64,000 nucleotides of DNA from Polaromonas sp. GTDB taxonomy: Bacteria; Pseudomonadota; Gammaproteobacteria; Burkholderiales; Burkholderiaceae_C. The position numbers and the translations under genes were made by a program. The DNA is taken from positions 496,001 to 560,000 of the forward strand of contig NZ_JABBPE010000016.1 of the NCBI RefSeq assembly GCF_012927455.1, written 5' to 3'. The notes below the pieces were generated by a model. That model was not told the DNA's origin. It searched no databases and saw only the letters and a list, made by a program, of their open reading frames with translations. Positions within the stretch are counted from its first letter, which is position 1. Every line of letters begins with the position of its first letter. Positions 1 to 8,524 of the stretch are shown in pieces.

Positions 1-1035
1 GTCGATCTCGGCATCGCGCTCGGCTCCAGGCCTCAGGTGCTGCTGATGGACGAGCCGCTGGCCGGCTTGGCGGCGGCCGAACGAGAGCGCGTGTCGCATC
101 TGGTCAAGACCATCGCCAGCAATATTCCGGTGCTGATCGTCGAGCACGACATTGACCGCGTGCTCGGGTTTTCGCAGCGCGTGACGGTGATGAACGAAGG
201 CAGCGTGTTGATGGCTGGCACACCGGAAGAGGCGCGAGCCGATCGGCGGGTGCAGGAGGTGTACACCGGCTCGGGAACGCCGCCGGTCACCGGACGCCTG
301 GCGGGATTGGCCGGAAAGCGCCCGCAACTGCTGCGCTTTGAAGGGGTCAACGCGTTTTACGGCAAAAGCCACATCCTGAACGATGCGACGCTTGAAGTGC
401 GCGAAGGCGAGATCGTGGCGCTGTTGGGCCGCAATGGTGCTGGCAAGTCCACACTGCTGAAAGCGCTGACCGGTTTGCTCAAACCCGCGTCGGGCAAGGT
501 CGAGTTTGCCGGGCGCGACATCGCGGGGTTGCCGGCGCCTGACATTGCACGCCTGGGCATCGGCTATGTGCCGCAAGGGCGCGGTCTGTTTGCTGGCATG
601 ACGGTGGCCGACAACCTGGCGCTGGGTCGGCTGGCGCGTGCCACCGATGGCAGCAATGGCACCGTCTGGAGCGAGGAAAAAATCCTGCAGGTTTTTCCGC
701 GCCTGAAAGACCGCATGCAAACCCCGGCCGACTATCTGTCGGGCGGCGAACAGCAAATGGTCGCCGTCGCGCGCGCACTGTCAGGCAACGTCAAACTGCT
801 GCTGCTGGATGAACCTTTCGAGGGTCTGGCACCGGCGGTGGTGCAGGAGTTGTTCACGCTGTTCGACCAGCTGCGCAGCCAGGTGTCGATTTTGATCGTC
901 GAGCACAACCTGGACCTGGTGCTGGCACTGGCCGACCGCGTCTTTGCGCTAGAGCGCGGAGCGGTGTTTCACGAAGGACCGGCCGGGCCGCTGTTAACCG
1001 ATCTGGCCTATCGCAAGCAGATTTTGTGGCTTTGA
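1..1035 (+). CDS. Fused LivG-LivF type ABC transporter ATPase (5' end outside window)
   Basis: Two ABC ATPase domains share one frame that is already open at base 1, so the gene begins before the window. The first ~90 visible residues are the end of a LivG-type ATPase (Walker B LLMDEP, H-loop VEHD). After a Gly/Pro-rich linker comes a complete LivF-type ATPase: Walker A GRNGAGKST, signature LSGGEQQ, Walker B LLLLDEP, then IVEHN. LivG/LivF pairs power branched-chain amino acid type (HAAT) importers at the inner membrane; here they are one polypeptide. Permease and binding-protein genes should lie upstream. The substrate cannot be read from the sequence; the catabolic genes immediately downstream suggest an organic acid or amino-acid-like compound (inference). 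Confidence 0.9.
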   Translation, partial: VDLGIALGSRPQVLLMDEPLAGLAAAERERVSHLVKTIASNIPVLIVEHDIDRVLGFSQRVTVMNEGSVLMAGTPEEARADRRVQEVYTGSGTPPVTGRLAGLAGKRPQLLRFEGVNAFYGKSHILNDATLEVREGEIVALLGRNGAGKSTLLKALTGLLKPASGKVEFAGRDIAGLPAPDIARLGIGYVPQGRGLFAGMTVADNLALGRLARATDGSNGTVWSEEKILQVFPRLKDRMQTPADYLSGGEQQMVAVARALSGNVKLLLLDEPFEGLAPAVVQELFTLFDQLRSQVSILIVEHNLDLVLALADRVFALERGAVFHEGPAGPLLTDLAYRKQILWL

Positions 1036-1068
1036 TAATTGTTGAAATCGTTGAGGAAGGATGACACC

Positions 1069-1845
1069 ATGAATATCGGAATGAATGGCAAGCGCGTCGT
1101 TGTGACGGCAGGCGCACAAGGCATAGGTCTGGCAATCACCGGGGCCTTTGTGGCTGCGGGCGCACAGGTGCATATCTGTGACATCAACGACGACTTCCTG
1201 GCCGCCGCCAAAGCAAAATTCCCAGCCGTCAGCCAGAGCCGCACCGATGTGGCCGACGAAGCGCAGGTCGATGTTATGTTCGCTGAGCTGAGCACGCGCT
1301 GGGGCGGGCTCGACGTGCTGGTCAACAACGCTGGCATTGCCGGCCCCACCGCCAAAGTCGAAGACACCGATCTGGCGGAATGGAGCCAGACCATCGCCGT
1401 CAATCTGACCGGCCCGTTTCTGTGTACGCGGCGCGCCGTGCCCTTGCTGAAGGCGGCAGGTGGCGGCTCCATCGTCAACCTGTCGTCGATTGCAGGGCGG
1501 CTCGGCTTTCCACTGCGCACGCCGTATTCGGCCTCGAAGTACGGCGTCATTGGCCTGACCGAAACCTGGGCCATGGAGCTCGGGCCGTCGAACATTCGCG
1601 TCAATGCGATCCTGCCTGGCATCGTCGCTGGCGACCGGCAGGAGCGCGTCATTGCTGCCAAGGCGGCTTCGTATGGCATTGAGCATGAGGCGATGCGTCA
1701 GCGCCTGCTTGACAAGGTGTCGCTGCGCCAGATGGTGACGGCGCAGGACATCGCCAGCCAAATTATTTTTATCTGCTCGCCGGCAGGTGCGGCCATCAGC
1801 GGGCAAAGCCTGTCGGTGTGCGGCAATGTCGAGCACATCGGTTAG
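1069..1845 (+). CDS. Short-chain dehydrogenase/reductase (SDR)
   Basis: Classical SDR of 258 residues. Visible motifs are the NAD(P)-binding TAGAQGIG (residues 13-20), NNAG (86-89), the catalytic Ser near 139 and YxxxK (Y153, K157). The ATG at 1069 is chosen because GAGGAAGG lies about 8 bases upstream; an in-frame TTG at 1039 would give 10 more residues with no better site. It oxidises or reduces a hydroxyl/keto group in the cytoplasm; the substrate is unknown. It lies 33 bases after the transporter ATPase and 13 bases before the hydroxyacyl dehydrogenase gene, so it is very probably co-transcribed and part of the same degradative route. Confidence 0.9.
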   Translation: MNIGMNGKRVVVTAGAQGIGLAITGAFVAAGAQVHICDINDDFLAAAKAKFPAVSQSRTDVADEAQVDVMFAELSTRWGGLDVLVNNAGIAGPTAKVEDTDLAEWSQTIAVNLTGPFLCTRRAVPLLKAAGGGSIVNLSSIAGRLGFPLRTPYSASKYGVIGLTETWAMELGPSNIRVNAILPGIVAGDRQERVIAAKAASYGIEHEAMRQRLLDKVSLRQMVTAQDIASQIIFICSPAGAAISGQSLSVCGNVEHIG

Positions 1846-1858
1846 TAAAGATAAGACC

Positions 1859-2794
1859 ATGATGAACGAACACATTGCCATCGTCGGTGCGGGTCTGATC
1901 GGTCGGGCCTGGGCTATCGTTTTCGCCCGCGCGGGTTGCACCGTGGCTATTTATGACGCCGCACCCGAGGCGCTGGCTGGGTGCGACAGGCTGCTGCACG
2001 AAAACATCAGCGACCTGGCGCTGCACGGCCTGATCCTTGAGGCGCCCGACCTGGTGCTGGGCCGCATCCGGCCGGTTGCGACGCTGGCGGCGGCATTGCA
2101 GGGCGCGGCGCTGGTGCAGGAAAACGTGCGTGAAACGATAGAGGCCAAGCGTGCCATTTTTGCCGAGATGGACGCCCTCACAGCGCCCGACACCATTTTG
2201 GCCAGCTCGACTTCGTGGCTCATGGCCTCGGAGTTTTCCGAAGGCCTGCGCGGCCGCCACCGCATGCTGGTCGGGCATCCGGTGAACCCGCCCTATCTGG
2301 TGCCGCTGGTCGAAATCGCGCCGGCACCGTGGACTTCGGCCGCCGCGGTCGAGCGCGCACGCGATATCTATACGCGCGCCGGCCAGTCGCCGGTGCTGCT
2401 TAAAAAGGAAATCACCGGTTTTCTGCTTAATCGAATTCAGGGCGCGGTGCTCAACGAAGCGCTGAACCTGTATGCCGACGGCTACGCCTCGGTGGAAGAC
2501 CTTGACAAGGTGCTTAAAGACGGTCTGGGCCTGCGCTGGTCTTTCATGGGGCCGTTTGAAACCATTGACCTGAATGCGCCCGAAGGCGTGGTGGATTACG
2601 CGAAGCGCTACGGCCCCACTTACCGCGACGTTGCACGCACCCAGTTGCCCAATGCGTGGACCAGTGAGCTGCTGACAAAAATCGAGGCAGAGCGCCGCAC
2701 CGTGCTGACTTCCGACCAGTTGGCCGAGCGTGCCCGCTGGCGCGACAACCGGCTGATGGCCCTGGTGGCGCATCAGCGCAAGCAAGCCCGCTGA
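1859..2794 (+). CDS. 3-hydroxyacyl-CoA dehydrogenase-like enzyme, lambda-crystallin/L-gulonate dehydrogenase type
   Basis: A 311-residue NAD-dependent dehydrogenase with Rossmann motif GAGLIG (residues 10-15) and the catalytic region GHPVNPPYLVPLVE (His140, Glu152), which resembles lambda-crystallin/L-gulonate 3-dehydrogenase and carnitine dehydrogenase more than fatty-acid beta-oxidation enzymes. Two ATGs are adjacent (1859, 1862). The likely reaction is oxidation of a 3-hydroxy acid to a 3-keto acid. The next gene encodes a beta-keto acid cleavage enzyme, the same pairing known for carnitine breakdown, where the dehydrogenase product is the cleavage substrate. The particular hydroxy acid used here is not known. 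Confidence 0.88.
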   Translation: MMNEHIAIVGAGLIGRAWAIVFARAGCTVAIYDAAPEALAGCDRLLHENISDLALHGLILEAPDLVLGRIRPVATLAAALQGAALVQENVRETIEAKRAIFAEMDALTAPDTILASSTSWLMASEFSEGLRGRHRMLVGHPVNPPYLVPLVEIAPAPWTSAAAVERARDIYTRAGQSPVLLKKEITGFLLNRIQGAVLNEALNLYADGYASVEDLDKVLKDGLGLRWSFMGPFETIDLNAPEGVVDYAKRYGPTYRDVARTQLPNAWTSELLTKIEAERRTVLTSDQLAERARWRDNRLMALVAHQRKQAR

Positions 2795-2838
2795 ACGCCA
2801 CAACTACTTTCTTTATCAACCTCTCGCAGGATAACCTC

Positions 2839-3771
2839 ATGAAAAAATCCAGAAAAGTCATCATTACCTGCGCCGTCACCGGCGCCATCCACACGCCCTC
2901 AATGTCGCCCTACCTGCCCATTAGCGGGCAAGAGATCGCCGACGCCGCCATAGGCGCGGCGCAGGCCGGCGCGGCCATCGTGCACCTGCATGCCCGCAAG
3001 ATTGAAGATGGCGCACCCTCGCAAGACCCGGAACTGTTCAAGGCGTTTTTGCCGCAGATCAAGGCCGCGTCCGATGTGGTCATCAACATCACCACGGGCG
3101 GCGCCCCCACGATGCTGGTGGCCGAACGCCTGGTGCCGGTGCACACCTTCAAACCCGAGGTGGCCTCGCTGAACATGGGCTCGATGAACTTCGGGCTCTA
3201 CGGCATGCTCGATCGCTTCAAGGAATTCAAGTACGACTGGGAACGCCCCTATCTGGCCAACAGCGATGACCGCGTTTTCAAGAACACCTTCAAGGACATT
3301 GCCCACATCCTGGAGAGCTGCGCCAACAACGGCACGCGCTTCGAGATCGAGTGCTATGACATCGGCCACCTCTACACCGCAGCGCACTTCATAGAACGCG
3401 GGCTGATCAAGCCGCCCTTCCTGATCCAGTCGGTGTTCGGCCTGCTAGGCGGCATTGGCCCACATCCGGAAGACGTGGCGCACATGAAACGCACGGCCGA
3501 CCGGTTGTTTGGCGACGACTACGTGTGGTCGGTGCTGGGCGCCGGCCGCAACCAGATGCCGATTGCCACGCAGTCGCTGGCGTTGGGCGGCAACGTGCGC
3601 GTCGGGCTGGAGGATTCGCTGTGGGACGGCCCCGGCCAGCTGGCCAAGAGCAATGCCGACCAGGTCAGGCGCGCGCGCGCCATGATAGAGGCGCTATGCC
3701 TGGAAGTGGCCACGCCGGATGAAGCGCGCGAGATACTCGGGCTCAAAGGGCGCGCCAACGTCAGCTTCTGA
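2839..3771 (+). CDS. Beta-keto acid cleavage enzyme (BKACE, DUF849 family)
   Basis: A 310-residue BKACE protein, related to 3-keto-5-aminohexanoate cleavage enzyme. The family condenses a beta-keto acid with acetyl-CoA and splits it to acetoacetate plus a new CoA thioester, using a divalent metal. The metal-binding HLHAR motif (His49, His51) and the later GAGRNQ and GLEDSLW motifs are present. AGGA lies upstream of the ATG. The gene closes the plus-strand block and faces the CoA-transferase gene end to end. Acetoacetate made here could be activated by that transferase (inference). Substrate specificity in BKACEs depends on pocket residues that I cannot assign by eye. Confidence 0.9.
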   Translation: MKKSRKVIITCAVTGAIHTPSMSPYLPISGQEIADAAIGAAQAGAAIVHLHARKIEDGAPSQDPELFKAFLPQIKAASDVVINITTGGAPTMLVAERLVPVHTFKPEVASLNMGSMNFGLYGMLDRFKEFKYDWERPYLANSDDRVFKNTFKDIAHILESCANNGTRFEIECYDIGHLYTAAHFIERGLIKPPFLIQSVFGLLGGIGPHPEDVAHMKRTADRLFGDDYVWSVLGAGRNQMPIATQSLALGGNVRVGLEDSLWDGPGQLAKSNADQVRRARAMIEALCLEVATPDEAREILGLKGRANVSF

Positions 3772-3798
3772 GGCCGGGCTCCGGATCGGAATCAAATC

Positions 3799-3847
3799 AG
3801 CCTGTAGCCCATACACAACGGGCGCAAGCTGCTATTTAAACAATAGC
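3799..3847 (-). repeat. Dispersed two-hairpin repeat, copy 1
   Basis: Reverse-orientation copy of the ~48-bp family: AT-rich palindrome GCTATT..AATAGC, then a GCCC/GGGC hairpin around CGCAAGC. It occupies almost the whole gap between two convergent genes and ends one base before the CoA-transferase stop codon. Confidence 0.8.
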
Positions 3848-3848
3848 G

Positions 3849-5399
3849 TCAGGCAAGCCGCAACTGGGCATGAAGGCTGTCGGCGGCATGCATGTTGCCG
3901 CTCTCCAGGTAGCGCGAATGCCAAGATAACGCCTCGTCGATAAGGTGCGGCGTGTGCTTGCCCGGCGCGTCGCGCAGGCCGCGCTCGAAATAGTCGAGCA
4001 GCGCCGGGCGGTAGTCCGGATGCGCGCATTTTTCGACGATCAGCCGCGCGCGCTGCGTCGGCGACAGGCCGCGCAAATCGGCCAGACCTTGTTCGGTGAC
4101 TATTACCTGCACGTCATGCTCGGTATGGTCGACGTGCGAGGCCATCGGCACGATGCAGGAAACCGCGCCGTTCTTGGCCACCGACGGTGTCATGAAGATC
4201 GACAAGTAAGCGTTGCGCGCAAAGTCGCCCGAGCCGCCAATGCCGTTCATGATGCTGGAGCCCATGACGTGGGTCGAGTTGACGTTGCCGAAGATGTCGG
4301 CTTCTATCATCGCGTTCATCGCGATCACGCCCAGGCGGCGGATCACCTCGGGATGGTTGCTGATTTCCTGCGGCCGCAGCACGATGCGCTCGCGGTAAAA
4401 ATCGATGCGTTCGTTGAAATCGGCCATCGCTTTCGGGCTGAGCGACAGCGCGGTGGCCGACGCCATGGAAAGCGTTCCCGAGCGCAGCATGTCGAGCATG
4501 CCGTCCTGCAGCACCTCGGTGTAGGCCGTCAGATTCTTGAACGGGCCGGCGTCCAGGCCGGCGAGCACTGCGTTGGCGATGTTGCCAACGCCCGACTGCA
4601 GCGGCAGCAGTTCAGCCGGCAGGCGGCCGCGCGCCACTTCCTGCTGCAGGAAATCAATGATGTGGCCGGCGATGCGCTGCGAGATCTCGTCGGGCGCGGC
4701 GAAGGCCGAGTTGCGGTCGGGCTGGTGCGTCTCGACCACGGCAATCACCTTGGACAGGTCGCAGTGCAGATAGGCCTCGCCAATGCGCTCGCCCGGCTGC
4801 GTCAGCGGAATCGGCAGGCGGTGCGGCGGCAGTTGCGTGCCGTAGTACACGTCATGCATGCCTTCCAGGCCGGCGTTCTGCATGGAATTGACTTCCAGAA
4901 TGATCTTGTCGGCCTGGTCCAGCCAGGTCTTGTTGTTGCCGACCGAGGACGAAGGAATTAGCCTTCCGTCGGGCAAAATTCCGGCGACTTCAACCACCGC
5001 CACATCGAGGTGGCCCAGAAAGCCGAACCAGACATGCTGCGCCACGTTCGAGAGGTGGATGTCGGTGTACTGCATCTGCCCGGCGTTGATCTGCTTGCGC
5101 ACCGTCGGGTCCGACTGGTAGGGCAGGCGCATCTCGATGCCATCGACCTTGGCGAGCGCGCCGTCAAGCTCGGGCGCGGTCGAGGCGCCGGTCCACAGGC
5201 CGATGCGAAAGGCCTCGCCCGCAGCATGCAAACTCTCGATGCGCCGCGCCAGCGCCTTCGGCACCGCCTTGGGGTAGCCAGCGCCGGTAAAACCGCTCAT
5301 GCCGACATTGGAGCCGGCGGGAATCAGCGCGGCGGCCGCTTCGGCCGACATGATGCGGGATTTCAGGATAGGGTTGCGCACGCGATCAGCAAGGGACAT
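3849..5399 (-). CDS. Acetyl-CoA hydrolase/CoA-transferase family protein
   Basis: A 516-residue CoA-transferase of the acetyl-CoA hydrolase/succinyl-CoA:acetate CoA-transferase family (Cat1/AarC-like), matching the family length of about 500. Recognisable parts are the N-terminal GMSGFTGAGYPKAVP, LQSGVGNIANAVL, TAYTEVLQDGML (probable catalytic Glu in TEV) and VNSTHVMGSSIMNGIGGSGD. The ATG at 5399 begins the conserved MSLADRV; a start 19 residues earlier lacks family support. It moves CoA between short-chain acids in the cytoplasm. It is convergent with the beta-keto acid cleavage gene and probably serves the same route. The exact CoA donor and acceptor cannot be told. Confidence 0.9.
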   Translation of the reverse strand: MSLADRVRNPILKSRIMSAEAAAALIPAGSNVGMSGFTGAGYPKAVPKALARRIESLHAAGEAFRIGLWTGASTAPELDGALAKVDGIEMRLPYQSDPTVRKQINAGQMQYTDIHLSNVAQHVWFGFLGHLDVAVVEVAGILPDGRLIPSSSVGNNKTWLDQADKIILEVNSMQNAGLEGMHDVYYGTQLPPHRLPIPLTQPGERIGEAYLHCDLSKVIAVVETHQPDRNSAFAAPDEISQRIAGHIIDFLQQEVARGRLPAELLPLQSGVGNIANAVLAGLDAGPFKNLTAYTEVLQDGMLDMLRSGTLSMASATALSLSPKAMADFNERIDFYRERIVLRPQEISNHPEVIRRLGVIAMNAMIEADIFGNVNSTHVMGSSIMNGIGGSGDFARNAYLSIFMTPSVAKNGAVSCIVPMASHVDHTEHDVQVIVTEQGLADLRGLSPTQRARLIVEKCAHPDYRPALLDYFERGLRDAPGKHTPHLIDEALSWHSRYLESGNMHAADSLHAQLRLA

Positions 5400-5543
5400 G
5401 AAGGGCTGGCTCCGGGTAAATCCGATGGCGCGACGGCGCACATCAAGGTAGACCATTCTGACAAACGCGTCTTACGTAAGCCTGAACCCCGAAACGCCGT
5501 AGCCCGGGAGCGCAGAGATGCCTCAACAAAAGGATGCTTATAC

Positions 5544-5592
5544 GCTATATATTTTATAGCTGCTTGCGCCCGTGCTGTATGGGCTAGAGGCC
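5544..5592 (+). repeat. Dispersed two-hairpin repeat, copy 2
   Basis: Forward copy: GCTATATATTTTATAGC palindrome followed by GCCCGTGCTGTATGGGC. It lies 11 bases beyond the thioesterase stop codon and about 145 bases upstream of the CoA-transferase start. Confidence 0.85.
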
Positions 5593-5602
5593 GATTTAAT
5601 CA

Positions 5603-6025
5603 TTATTTTAGGGTCAGCATGGCCATCGTGATGCGTGACACGCAGGTCAGCTCTCCAGCGTCGTTCCGCAGCTCGATCTGCCAGACCTGGGTGCTGCGGC
5701 CTATGTGCACGGGCCGCGTGATGCCGGTGACCCAGCCGCTGGTGGTGCCCCTGAGGTGGTTGGCGTTGATGTCCAGGCCGACCGTGCGCTGGCCTGCCGG
5801 GGCCGCGTAGGCGGCACCACAGGAGCCCAGCGTTTCGGCCAGCACTACAGACACGCCGCCATGCAGCAAGCCATAAGGCTGCACCGTGCGGTGATCGACC
5901 GGCACGCGGGCGCGTATGAAATCGTCGCCGACTTCCAGAAATTCAATGCCCAGATGGCTGACGGCGCCGTTGGCATTGCCCGCCGTGAGCAGTTCGACCG
6001 AGATGGCTTGTTTCCAGATACGCAT
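5603..6025 (-). CDS. Hotdog-fold acyl-CoA thioesterase, PaaI/YdiI (MenI) type
   Basis: A 140-residue single hotdog domain. The segment DHRTVQPYGLLHGGVSVVLA (from residue 44) with His55 and catalytic Glu64 (VLAETLGS) is the YdiI/MenI-type active site. The family hydrolyses acyl-CoA thioesters, including aromatic and 1,4-dihydroxy-2-naphthoyl-CoA. No menaquinone genes are nearby; position after the CoA-transferase and BKACE genes points to release of CoA from a catabolic intermediate (inference). It is transcribed toward the CoA-transferase gene, about 200 bases away, with one repeat between them. Confidence 0.88.
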   Translation of the reverse strand: MRIWKQAISVELLTAGNANGAVSHLGIEFLEVGDDFIRARVPVDHRTVQPYGLLHGGVSVVLAETLGSCGAAYAAPAGQRTVGLDINANHLRGTTSGWVTGITRPVHIGRSTQVWQIELRNDAGELTCVSRITMAMLTLK

Positions 6026-6170
6026 GGGGACTCCGTGGGAGTAAGAATTAGAAGCAAAACCGCTTCACTATATAAGGTTGCCGCCTACAGCCGCTGGGTA
6101 AATTGTCGCGCCAGCGGCACCGGCCAGCCCAGCTTAAGCTTTAGAAAATGAGCAAAAGCCCTGACCCTTT

Positions 6171-7469
6171 ATGACGCTGCCGCGCACCCGCAAATGGTTG
6201 CTTGGCCTGGGCCTTTTTCTGGGCCTTGTCGCGTTGCTCTGGATCGCCGTGGCCCGCCTGCTTCCCAGCGATGAAGCGTTGGCCCAGCGCGCCGCCGCCG
6301 AGCTCGAGCAGGCCCTCGGTGTCAAGGTCAGCGTGGGCGCGCTGCACTGGCAGCTGCGGCCCGTGCCGGCGCTGGTGTTGGAAAACATTGCAAGCTTGCA
6401 GCCCCAGCCCATCGTCATCAAAAAGCTCACGGCGCAGCTGAACCTGGCCGCGCTGCTGCAGCGCCGCGTGAAGGTGGACAGCGCCGAGCTCGAGGGCGCC
6501 GTGCTGCCGCAGCTGTCACTGCCTGCACTGGGGGGCAAGCCGGGCGCCGTGCAGGGTCCGTACCGACTGGGCGTTGAAGAGGTGCCGCTGGCGCGTCTGG
6601 TTTTTCGCGATGTCAGCTGGATCACGCGCTATGGCGTCGCCATCGTGTTTGCCGGCGAGGTGGACTTTGACGCGGGCTGGCGGCCGCGCCAGGCGCAGTT
6701 GCGGCGGCCGGATTTTGCGCCCGCGACCGACTTGAGCCTGACCCGACAGGCGCAGGAGGACCGCTGGGCCGTGCGCATCAACCTGGGCGGCGGCACCGCC
6801 CACGGCGAGCTGCAGCTGCAGACACGCGACCAGGGGCGGCTTCAGCTGGGTGGAAAATTGCAACCGCGCGGCATTGAGGTCGCCAGTGCGCTCAGCGCCT
6901 TTAATCGCACGCCAGTCATTTCAGGAAAAGCCTCAGGCAGCACCACGCTGTCGGCTAGCGGGCAGACCGTGATCCAGCTGGCGCAGTCCGTACACACCCA
7001 AACCACCTTCACCATGGGCCGCTCGGCGCTGCTGCGCTTCGACCTGGACAAGGCCATGCGCAGCGCCGGCCAGGAGCGCGCCGGGAAAACGCCACTAGAC
7101 GCCGTCAGCGGACAGCTTGATACGCAAAACACGGCGAAAGGCATGGTGGTGAATCTGACCGATGTGAAAGCCAAATCGGGCACACTCAGCGTTTCCGGTC
7201 AGGCCAAGCTGGCACAGCGCCAGGTTGACGCCGAGTTTGCCGTCGATCTGGTCGATGGCGTGGTCGGCGTGCCGCTGCGCCTGAGTGGCCCGATCAACCA
7301 CGTCAAGGTGTCGGTGCCGCCCGGTGCGCTGGCTGGCGCGGCCGTTGGTACGGCGGTCTTGCCCGGCGTGGGCACGGCCATTGGTGCCCGAGTGGGCGCC
7401 ACCCTAGGCAAAATTTTCAGCCCAGAGCCCGCTCAAAAAAGCAGCGCGGCGTCGAAAAAACAACCTTGA
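6171..7469 (+). CDS. AsmA-like membrane-anchored protein
   Basis: A 432-residue protein with one N-terminal membrane segment (residues 9-28) after a basic start, then a long beta-rich, repeat-like periplasmic region typical of AsmA-family proteins (DSAELEGAVLPQLSL; SGTLSVSGQAKL). A Gly/Ala/Val-rich stretch near residues 380-415 precedes a Ser/Lys-rich tail. AsmA-like proteins are linked to lipid transport and outer-membrane assembly; no catalytic motif is visible. It is shorter than E. coli AsmA (about 617). It stands alone, divergent from the thioesterase gene and convergent with the peptide ABC operon. Confidence 0.7.
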   Translation: MTLPRTRKWLLGLGLFLGLVALLWIAVARLLPSDEALAQRAAAELEQALGVKVSVGALHWQLRPVPALVLENIASLQPQPIVIKKLTAQLNLAALLQRRVKVDSAELEGAVLPQLSLPALGGKPGAVQGPYRLGVEEVPLARLVFRDVSWITRYGVAIVFAGEVDFDAGWRPRQAQLRRPDFAPATDLSLTRQAQEDRWAVRINLGGGTAHGELQLQTRDQGRLQLGGKLQPRGIEVASALSAFNRTPVISGKASGSTTLSASGQTVIQLAQSVHTQTTFTMGRSALLRFDLDKAMRSAGQERAGKTPLDAVSGQLDTQNTAKGMVVNLTDVKAKSGTLSVSGQAKLAQRQVDAEFAVDLVDGVVGVPLRLSGPINHVKVSVPPGALAGAAVGTAVLPGVGTAIGARVGATLGKIFSPEPAQKSSAASKKQP

Positions 7470-7510
7470 ACCATCCAATAGGCCTGACCAGTGGGCGCGC
7501 GGCCCCCGCG

Positions 7511-8524
7511 TTATCCATTGAGGTGACAGGCCGAGAAATGCGCAGACGCAATTTCCCGCAAGGCCGGCTTTTCTTCCTTGCAGCGCGTCATCGCATGCGG
7601 ACAGCGCGGATGAAAATGACAGCCGGTGGGCGGCTGCAGCGGTGACGGAATCTCGCCTTTGACCGCCAGGAATTCGATTTTTTTCACCTCCAGCCGCGGC
7701 GCCGACGCCAGCAGCGCCAGCGTGTAGGGATGATTCGGGCGAGCGAACACCTCGTCGGCCGGTGCCGACTCGACCAAGCGGCCCAGGTACATGATGGCGA
7801 CGCGATCCGATAGATGGCGTACCACCCCGAGGTCGTGGCTGATGAACAGATAGGTCAAATTCAGCTCGTCGCGCAGCTTCATGAACAGGTTCAGCACCTG
7901 CGCCTGGATAGACACATCAAGCGCCGCAACCGCTTCATCGCACACCAGAAATTGAGGGTGCACTGCCAGCGCCCGCGCAATGCCGACGCGTGCGCGCTGA
8001 CCGCCGGAGAACTGGTGCGGAAAACGCCGCAGCACCGCCGGGTCCAGGCCGACCCGCTGCAGCAGCGCCTCGACATACGCGCTTTGCTGGCTCGCTTGCA
8101 CCATGCCGTGCGCCACCGGCGCCTCGCCGACGATATCGATTACACGCATGCGCGGATTGAGCGAGGCGTAGGGGTCCTGAAAGATCATCTGGATGCCCAG
8201 CTGTTCTTTGCGCTTTTGCGGCGGCGCCAGCTTGTCGATTTCCTCGCCCTTCCACCAGCGCGTGCCGGCCGACAGGCTGTGCAGACCAACCGCCATGCGG
8301 CCTAGCGTCGATTTGCCGCAACCCGATTCACCGACCAGGCCGACCACTTCGCCGGCAGCAATCGACAGCGTCACGTCGTCGACGGCGTAGACGGTTTCTT
8401 CTTGCACGCGAGCGCCAAAAAGATTGGCGATGCGCGCCGCGCTGTCAAGCGATTTGACGAAGCGCTTGCTGACGCCGCGCAGTTCCAGCAGCGGCGCCGG
8501 GTCCATGGGATTGGACTGATTCAT
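7511..8524 (-). CDS. Oligopeptide-type ABC transporter ATPase, OppF/DppF-like
   Basis: A 337-residue ATPase of the peptide/nickel family: Walker A GESGCGKST (65-73), Q-loop FQDPYASLNPRM, signature FSGGQ, Walker B LVCDEAVAALD, and the C-terminal oligopeptide-transporter extension GCHFHPRCPHA, whose cysteines resemble the known Fe-S site of DppD/F proteins. The ATG at 8524 overlaps the stop of the upstream ATPase (ATGA), so translation is coupled; longer in-frame starts would run into that gene. It is the last gene of the five-gene operon and drives import together with the OppD-like ATPase. Confidence 0.9.
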   Translation of the reverse strand: MNQSNPMDPAPLLELRGVSKRFVKSLDSAARIANLFGARVQEETVYAVDDVTLSIAAGEVVGLVGESGCGKSTLGRMAVGLHSLSAGTRWWKGEEIDKLAPPQKRKEQLGIQMIFQDPYASLNPRMRVIDIVGEAPVAHGMVQASQQSAYVEALLQRVGLDPAVLRRFPHQFSGGQRARVGIARALAVHPQFLVCDEAVAALDVSIQAQVLNLFMKLRDELNLTYLFISHDLGVVRHLSDRVAIMYLGRLVESAPADEVFARPNHPYTLALLASAPRLEVKKIEFLAVKGEIPSPLQPPTGCHFHPRCPHAMTRCKEEKPALREIASAHFSACHLNG

